A DNA stretch of 64,000 nucleotides from Sipunculus nudus (Eukaryota > Annelida > Sipuncula > Golfingiida > Sipunculidae), in assembly GCA_026874595.1 (NCBI GenBank), contig CM049314.1, positions 75,410,300 through 75,474,299 on the forward strand, read 5' to 3'. The position numbers and the translations under genes are program-made. Within the stretch, counting starts at the first letter, position 1; each line of letters starts with the position of its first letter. Of this stretch, positions 57,454-64,000 are shown piece by piece. The notes beneath the pieces were generated by a model that ran no database searches, had not been told where the DNA came from, and saw only the letters and a list, made by a program, of their open reading frames with translations.

Positions 57454-59254
57454 TAGCGAACCTGTGATCTTATATGATGGTGCGGCATCTTTCGTCGTGT
57501 GTCGTGCGTTGTACGTCGTGCGTCGTCTGTATGTAACCATAGCTATCTCAAAAACGGCAGGAGCTGGCATCACCAAATTTTTGCAAATGATCAGTCATCC
57601 AAAAACTATATCAGGTTTTGTTTATTATTTTTCTAACTGCATTTTCTTAGATATTATAGGGAAATAGCTAAAAAAAGCTTTAAGAATCTTCTTCTCTGAA
57701 ACTATTCAGCCAAATTGTCCAATATTTCACAGAAATGATTCCTGGAACAATCTTTCTTAAGTTTGTTTGAATGGTTTAAGTTCGTGGATTTTTGGCAGAT
57801 TTACAGGAGGTTGAACTTTGTTAACTGTGCAAAAAAGCATATTAAAATTTAAATCTCAGAAACAGCTGGAGCTATCATCACCAAAATTTATGCCAATGTT
57901 GGTCACATAGGTCATATTTGAAATTGAGGTATTCGTGGCGCCACCTGCATCGGCCTTTTTTGTATGGGGTCATCAGTGCCTGTATTACCCTAAGGGCTAC
58001 AAAAAAAATTCTTCTCTGAAACAATATGGCCAAAATGTTTAATATCACACAGAAATGATCCTAGGGTAGTGCTTTCTGAACTTTGTTCAATTGATCTCAG
58101 TTTAGTGACTTTTGGCTGAGATTCAGGTGGATAAGTCAAATCAATGCAGGATAAGTCAAATCAATGCAGAGATATTAGTGATTTTATCCAACGGCCGACA
58201 AACAGATGGACTCTGTGCAAAAATGGTTGCAGATGGTGCCACCAGTTTTGTGTATGATAAAGAGCTATGTTTGTCTGCCGTGGGATAAAATCACTAATAT
58301 CTCTGCATTGATTGGACTTATCCACCTGAAATTTTGCATGTGTATATATCCTGGACAGCTTTCTTGATTTTATGACAGGTAGCGCCACCTACATTCACGT
58401 TAACGCTGCAGACATCCAAGCTCGTAACTCAGGAACCGTTTGACCGATTGGGGCTAAATTTTGCATGTGTATAGATCTCACATAGCTCTTTATCATACAC
58501 AAAACTGGTGGCACCATCTGCAACCATTTTTGCACAGAGTCCATCTGTTTGTCTGCCGTTGGATAAAATCACTAATATCTCTGCATTGATTTGACTTATC
58601 CACCTGAAATTTTGCATGTGTATATATCCTGGACAGCTTTCTTGATTTTATGACAGGTAGCGCCACCTACATTCACGTTTACGCTGCAGACATCCAAGCT
58701 CGTAACTCAGGAACCGTTTGACCGATTGGGGCTTAAGTTTGCATGTGTATAGATCTCACATAGCTCTTTATCATACGCAAAACTGGTGGGACCACCTGCA
58801 ACCATTTTTGCACAGCGTCTGTCTGTTTTTCTGCCGTGGGATAAAATCACTGATATCTCAGGAGTGGTTTGGTTTTGTCTGCCTAAAATTTTACGTGTTT
58901 ATACATCTTTGATAGTTTCTCGTTTTTTTTTGGCAGGTGGCGCTACCTACATTCACGTTTATGCTGCAGACATCCATGTTAGTATGCAACACACCTTGCC
59001 TCTAAATCCATGCCTCACTTCACCCATCCCACTCTGATTTCTGCAGATACACATAGTCGCTTGTCGACTACCCATATTCTAGTTTTTAAATGTCCTAGAT
59101 TGAAAATTGCAGGTCCGAAAAGTCTATTTTGCTGAATTCATAATGACTAAGGTAGATATGCAGGATGTAAGAGGATAAATATTAAATTTTAAAAATAAAC
59201 CTCCATTCATACTCCCAAACTTTGCACAGGTTCGCATTAGGCCTGTAGGCCTTG
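57454..59254 (+). mobile_element. U1/U3 composite element with inverted duplication (1.8 kb)
   Basis: The U1 head TAGCGAACCTGTGATC and core run to about 58130. U3 core units follow (ACCGTTTGACCGATTGGGGC at 58436 and 58716) with the U3 tail to CTAG (59082), about 130 bp matching 53070-53180, and the U1 tail CACAGGTTCGC (59225-59235), hairpin and CTTG (59254). It lies 68 bp after exon b. Confidence 0.55.
58149..58601. repeat. 121-bp inverted repeat
   Basis: 58149-58269 is the reverse complement of 58481-58601 with one mismatch by my base-by-base reading. The spacer is about 211 bp. A 20-bp direct duplication (GGATAAGTCAAATCAATGCA) flanks the left arm. Confidence 0.85.
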
Positions 59255-59394
59255 TTTGAAAGAAAGGACATTTATGTTGGACTATTAAATGATATAATCA
59301 TAGAAAGGAGTAATAGGAAAGATCTATGCATTGTACAATTCCAGTCATTGCCTACAAGTATTGTGCAATAAACCTGAAACAAAAATGCCCTTTT
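59255..59394. other. Intron sequence
   Basis: Nothing recognisable. Confidence 0.4.
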
Positions 59395-59783
59395 TTCAAA
59401 AGTGTTGAAGGCCATATCTGCTATTGACCTAACAGCCAGGGACCACAGTGCATCACTGAAACAGCTAAAGAAGCTGTCTTGGCTGGTAACAAATATTCTG
59501 TCAGAGAAAGAACTGTCACGCTTCCAACAGGAAATTCATCTGTACTCCTCAGACACAAAACTCCCCCCTTGTCTGATGGAAAGTGGAAATAAAGTTTGTG
59601 AATACAATGGATAAGTACCCTAACCAGTGCATTATGGCCAAAGGACTACTAACCTGTTTTCATGTGCCAAAAGTGGAAGGCAGCTTCAATTCTATGGGAA
59701 AAATTCTAAATGAAAAATCTTGTAGGATGAACATAAGCAAATGCAGTTCCATTCAGAATGTAAAAATATGCTCTAAGTTGTAA
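59395..59783 (+). pseudogene. hAT-like transposase C-terminal relic
   Basis: Two frames join around 59585-59615. The first (59402-59614) has AISAIDLTARDHSASLKQ and LPPCLMESGNK. The second (59583-59783) has KYPNQCIMAKGLLTCFHVPK followed by VEGSFNSMGKILNEK and RMNISKCSSIQNVK. The arrangement of a YP motif, an E-G-S-F-N motif and a basic residue before an N-helix resembles the hAT dimerisation region found at transposase C-termini. The catalytic N-terminal parts and terminal inverted repeats are not seen. Family assignment is by eye. It could instead be a host-derived gene of hAT origin, but the frameshift and lack of splice sites favour a dead fragment. Confidence 0.45.
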
Positions 59784-60300
59784 ATAGTAACTTTTGTTTA
59801 GTATTCTTCCAACAATTGGTGTGACAGTTCTTTACAGATCCTTTAACAGTGAACAAGGTAAAAATTAACCTATTTTGAATCTTCATAAGCTACACAGTCT
59901 ATTCGAATTTCTCTCAACAGATTATAAATCAATATAAAACATGTTTTATTCATAAATGAAAAACAAATAATTGGACGTCTGTCAAGTTGAGGCAAAAGAA
60001 GGCAAGACTTTGATTGAAGATTGAAGCAAATGATGTAAAGTCCACTTTTTTTCAACTATTAGCCTATTTGAGGAAATGAATGCTTTTAAAGAAGTTAGAA
60101 GAGGGGTGCTCAGAAGTGAACAAGAACCAGTATTCCAGAGTTGAAAGGCTAAGAGTTGGGGGGGGGGGGAGGGACTTTGCCCCTGGACCCCTATTTTCAT
60201 CTTTCCTTGTTCTCATCCCTGGTGCATTTAAATGTTGTCAGAAGTATCGACCCTTTAACAATGAAAAGACTACATATTTTATTTTTTAAACATTTTGATT
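59784..60300. other. Intron sequence with a G run
   Basis: A run of ten G near 60160. No gene or repeat landmark. Confidence 0.4.
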
Positions 60301-61040
60301 AATAAAATCTTATGGTTATTTTAGCTTGAAAAAAACATTGTAGCCAAAGTCTTTCAGCATATGTAAACAAACTTAACAACAAGCCAAAATTTTGCTGTAC
60401 CTATAACTAGCTTAGAAGCCTGCCAACTATTTCAGAACTGGCAACAGGAGGCAAAAGGTCAGTCTTGACCTTTTTATAGCTTTGGCTGCCTGCCAACTGT
60501 GTCACATAAAGCAACAGGTCAGGAGTTCACTCAGTGCATCCAGTCACAGGTAAAATATTGCAGCCAGGCGCATGTCACAAGTTCAATCAGTGCAGTAGCT
60601 TGAGCCAGAAATTTGTAACAGTTCACTCCTGGCACCTGCCTTTCTCACTTGAGCCTGGGTAGTCCAGTGCATCAACTCAAGAGAAGTTTGATGTATTTGC
60701 CTGATATTTTGAATTGTCTATGCACCTTTGATGGCTCTCTCGTTCACAAGACCATTATCATCACCTCAAATGACTTTTGTACAGTGCATATGCCTGCTTA
60801 TTTCTACAGAGGGATTTGCTTTATCAGCCTGAAATTGGGCATATATATATATATACATCTCTGATAGCTTTGTCGTAAACAAGACTGGTTGGACCACATA
60901 CAATAATTTTTGTGTTGTGTGCATCTGTACCAGAATTTCAGCTGTGATGTTTGTGTAATTGTTCATATACATGATAAACATGTACTTGAAAAGTAATGAT
61001 CCAGCATTGGACCATTATACCATTAAGCCTAAAGGCCTTG
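60301..61040 (+). mobile_element. U1 distal fragment with decayed tail
   Basis: GTTCACTCAGTGCATCC-type units (60525-60620), TGAAATTGGGCATAT words and a decayed tail hairpin (AAGCCTAAAGGCCTTG, ends 61040). No head. Confidence 0.5.
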
Positions 61041-61146
61041 TTTCTATTTTTGATGCATTTTTCCATTATTTTAAGACTGCCAAATAATAGTGATATTATC
61101 AGATATGCAACAGTGGTTTCATTTGTGTCCTGAAACCTTGTGTTTT

Positions 61147-61685
61147 TAGCTCAGCTGACTGAAAGTCATCTGAGCTATAGCGATCACCCTTCGTCTGTCG
61201 TCCGTCTGTTAACAGGGCACAAATCATAACCGCTGGGCCTGGAATCTTCTTACTTGACATCCAGGCAGGTCCATGAAAAGTCTTTTTGGAAATCTGAAAT
61301 TAGGTCTCTGTTACCCATATCCTCTGAGCTATAGGGCTCGTAAATACCCCCAAGAATAATTAAAAGTTTGATACAAACAAAAGCTCCAGTATCTGAATAA
61401 CTAATGCCTTGATAGTTATGATTCTTGGGATATATATTGATCATGTAGTGTTTCATCAGTTCCTGCAGACTGGTGGCACTACCTGTATTTTTTTCAAAAT
61501 TTACACATTTTTCTTTCTATTTATGAGACCTTCAAATGAAGTTGTCATCTGTCCAAAAGCCCACTGAAACCCATTTCTTAGGACTCTTCACAAAATTCAT
61601 GATTTGTCTGCACTCTGGCAGTCATTTTGCTCATTGTTCAACATTCCTTGAATTCAGCTGAGCGTCATGGCCAATGGGCCACTAG
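61147..61685 (+). mobile_element. U2 repeat, complete ends (539 bp)
   Basis: The hairpin head AGCTCAGCTGACT-GAA-AGTCATCTGAGCT is followed by a GTCTGTCGTCCGTCTG tract and one core unit (GGGCACAAATCATAACC ... CAGACTGGTGGCACTACC). The tail TTCAGCTGAGCG is complementary to the head, the hairpin is TGGCC-AATG-GGCCA, and the 3' end is CTAG before TTTA. It is the clearest minimal full-length U2. The hairpin shows a paired change relative to the other copies (TGACC/GGTCA). Confidence 0.65.
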
Positions 61686-62783
61686 TTTATTAGGGCACCG
61701 CTTGAATAAGTGGATGTCCTTTATTAGTCACCCTGTCTGTCCGTCTGATAACCCAATATTATATTGAGTCTAATAGCTATACAGTGAGAGTTTCTACAAT
61801 ATAAGCTTCAGACTACACACCACCCTTGGAACTAGTGTTGACAGGTGTTTGTTTCCCCATGCCAGCAGTCACTCTTCAGAGCCGGGCCCCTTGATACAAA
61901 ATGTAACAACATTTAAGCTGTCAATCACTCAAGTCAGTGAGGCTATCAGTGAGGTCATCTAGTGTGTCTGTTTGACTGTTCTTCTCTGTCCCTACTAAAT
62001 GCACTGACATGCCTCTGGTAAAAAGGCCAGTAAATGTTTAAAGATGATCATCCAAGTTTAATTTTAGTTGCTATCGAAACCATGAAACACACATACTTAT
62101 TGGTGTTAAAATGGTATACTCCTGTGTCTTGCTGTATGGCAATAAACAGGCAGTCAAAGAAGATCCGTTGCATTTTCTGTGGATTATACTGTAGAAACTC
62201 ACTGTATGGCTATCGGACTCAATATATGGCAGAGCCCAATAATATTGAATCCGATTAAATTTGGCTATCCGTCTGTTTGTCTTTCTATATGTGCGAACAA
62301 AAAGGTGGGGGTAACAGGAGCTACACCTTTAAAAGGATTGTGGATGAACAGTAAATCAAACTTTTCATCCCAAACTTACTATCTTTCACACATGGCTTAC
62401 CTGCAAAAAGTGGAAGAAATCTGTAGATTTAGTGGTTACCTAATCAGAGGTCAAGGTTACTGGACACATTTTTTTTTAAAAGATAGTTGATATGATCTAA
62501 ATGCTGTAAGTTCAAAGATATTAAGTTCTCAGGTTTTTTGGTCACAAGGTCATTTGTAAAGGTCAAAGGACCCACATTTTGAAAAACTTCATAAAAATTT
62601 CCTTAAAGTCAAATTCAGCTGAACATTAAGACCCATGGGTCCCTAGTTTACAGCATTTTATTTCAGTTAATAAATTAAATGTGTATCATTATACTTCAGC
62701 TAAATCACGTTCCTTCTTTTTCTATAAGTGACAGGCACATATTACTGAAAGAATGATATTTCCCATGTTTTATTTTTTATCAG
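61686..62783 (+). other. Intron with a possible further U-type repeat and a U2 tail
   Basis: Near 61697-61715 a short palindrome (ACCGCTTGAATAAGTGG) is followed by CTGTCTGTCCGTCTG, which is the head plus tract layout. A U2 tail (TTCAGCTGAACATTAAGACC, hairpin, CTAG) ends at 62645. The rest up to the acceptor TTTTTTATCAG (62783) shows nothing else. Confidence 0.4.
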
Positions 62784-62939
62784 TTGAAGAAGGTGGAAAG
62801 GGAGTAGATCTTTTGTCGCCATGTAAATATCCTGGTACGTGTGACACGAGCTGCACTGATGCCACGGCTCGCGTTGGTTACGAGTGTAGCTGTGCCTCTG
62901 GATTCCATCTCGGAAGCAACAGACACTCCTGTCTGTCTG
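62784..62939 (+). CDS. Host gene exon c: EGF-like domain
   Basis: Phase 1 at both ends. The phase-1 G of exon b plus TT gives the first codon, so the reading frame is continuous. It encodes 51 full codons (52 counting the codon split with exon b). Six cysteines are spaced C-x5-C-x3-C-x10-C-x1-C-x12-C, with the GYECSCASGFHLGSNRHSC ending typical of EGF/cEGF domains. Symmetric 1-1 phase is usual for shuffled extracellular modules. It lacks a clear calcium-binding D-x-(D/N)-E start. The donor G|GTAGTA at 62940 implies further exons beyond the window. It is likely secreted or the ectodomain of a membrane protein. Confidence 0.87.
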
Positions 62940-63000
62940 GTAGTATATACAGTGGTTAACTTCTTATTCACACAGCTAATATCTAACAATTTTCACATTT

Positions 63001-63723
63001 TAGTAAACCTGTGAGCTCATGCGATGGCAAAGCATCGTCCTTCAGTCATTGTCCATACATAAACCAATGCTATCTCAAAAACCGTTGGACCTGGCATCAC
63101 CAAATGTTATGCAATATATCAGTCATCTGAAAAAAAAACTCTAATGGAATTTTGCTTTTTTTGCTTTCTGCATTTAATTAGATTTCAAAAGAAAAAAAGC
63201 TAAAAAAAATGTTTAAATCTTCTCCAAAACTGTCCTGCCAAATTGTTAAATATTTCACAGAAATAATCTCTGAAACCATCTCTCTCAAGTTTGTTCCAAG
63301 GGTTCCAGATCGGTGAATGTTGGCCGAGTTACAGGAAGGTGAACTTAGTCATTTTGTCAGCTATCTGAAGTTTGTTCCAACGAATCCAGTTCGGTGAATG
63401 TTGGCCGAGTTACAGGAAGGTGAACTTAGTCATTTCGTGAGCTGTCTGAAGTGAATGAAATTTTTTTGACCAATTTTGGACGTCACTGGAATTTGAACTT
63501 AGTCATTTGGCCAAGTAAGCATATATATAAAAATATCAATCTCAGAAACGATAAGAGCTAGCATCACCAAGGTTTTTGCAAATTTTGGTCACATGATTAA
63601 TATTTAAAATTGAAGTTTCTGTGGCACAACCTACATAAACCTACTTTAATGTGCAAAAACCTCATAATTTTAGCCTCCTTCTACTTAAGAATGTTATATG
63701 ATGAAACTGTCAAGCTGAATTTT
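63001..63723 (+). mobile_element. U1 repeat, tail missing
   Basis: The head TAGTAAACCTGTGAGCTCATG is followed by U1 core words. An internal ~85-bp tandem duplication ends in GGTGAACTTAGTCATTT (about 63297-63433). It is cut by the next U1 head. Confidence 0.6.
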
Positions 63724-64000
63724 TAGCGAAATTGTGAGCTAATGCGATGGCGCAGTGTCGTCCGTCCATCGTCAGCCTTCCGCCGTCCATGGCTTCCTTT
63801 CTGCCGTCCATGGCTGTAAGTCAGAAACTGTCAGAGCTAGCAGCTCCAAATTATATGTTAGATTTAGTCATATGTAAACCTTGGTGGCCTGGACCTTATT
63901 ATTGGGTATCTGCATTTATATGGATATTATAGAGAAAAAGCTTAAAAACCTTCAGAAATCTTCTTCTCCAAAACTGTCCAGCCAAATTGTCCAATATTTC
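63724..64000 (+). mobile_element. U1 repeat, cut by window end
   Basis: The head TAGCGAAATTGTGAGC and the following ~270 bp are nearly identical to 50780-51040 apart from differences in the GTCC tract, so both belong to one recently active subfamily. Confidence 0.6.

Noticed and set aside
57169-57456. Whole 95-codon frame around exon b as a gene
   Set aside because: The parts before the acceptor and after the donor are low-quality intron sequence. Only 57223-57385 is supported.

Overview
The window looks like a piece of a eukaryotic, probably lophotrochozoan and most likely bivalve mollusc, genome. The reasons are spliced exons with consensus GT/AG borders, BEL/Pao and Ty3/gypsy-type retrotransposons, an AT-rich background, and dense repeats that carry GTCC/GTCT microsatellites and tandem cores like those described for bivalve 'pearl'/Helentron-type elements. 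The species assignment is inference. There are no bacterial-type operons, rRNA or tRNA genes that I can recognise.

Layout. Positions 1-15332 are a head-to-tail array of one BEL/Pao LTR retrotransposon. It reads: the 3' end of copy A, LTR1, the interior of copy B, LTR2, the interior of copy C, LTR3. Each LTR is exactly 1236 bp. LTR2 and LTR3 differ at one position, and LTR1 differs from LTR2 at nine. Gag, protease, RT/RNase H and integrase are recognisable, but the same stops and frameshifts interrupt every copy that covers them, so the array was multiplied after the element had died.

From 15333 to the end the sequence is a mosaic of short non-autonomous repeats carrying a host gene on the + strand. 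Three exons are supported: 20587-20726, 57223-57385 and 62784-62939. Their phases match across introns of about 36.5 kb and 5.4 kb. The last exon encodes a six-cysteine EGF-like domain with 1-1 phase, so the product is probably a modular extracellular protein. Intron 1 also holds an internally deleted minus-strand Ty3/gypsy element (29621-31654) with a mutated integrase active site, a pair of mariner-like inverted ends about 7.8 kb apart (39760-47587) and a small MITE-like insert. A hAT-like transposase relic (59395-59783) lies in intron 2.

The most interesting structure is the repeat mosaic. I sort it into families named here U1-U5 (U1 head GCGAACCTGTG, U2 head AGCTCAGCTGACT, U3 head TATCCGCC, U4 head GCTTGCCGGAAATC, U5 head TATCCCCAGAC). 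Their sequences differ but they follow one plan: a T-rich insertion point, a head that is usually a hairpin, a GTCC/GTCT/GTCGT-rich tract, a core of tandem units (about 140-340 bp), a tail complementary to the head, a short GC-rich hairpin, and a 3' end of CTAG/CTGG/CTTG before T. This is the architecture of Helentron-associated elements (HINE/DINE-1/pearl type). The family-specific ends co-vary, which suggests they are functional recognition structures. No Rep/helicase gene is present, so any mobility would depend on a partner elsewhere. Several families also carry CTCF-like sites, AGGTCA half-site clusters or a GGTGGCGCCACC palindrome, so they could spread regulatory sites through this intron.
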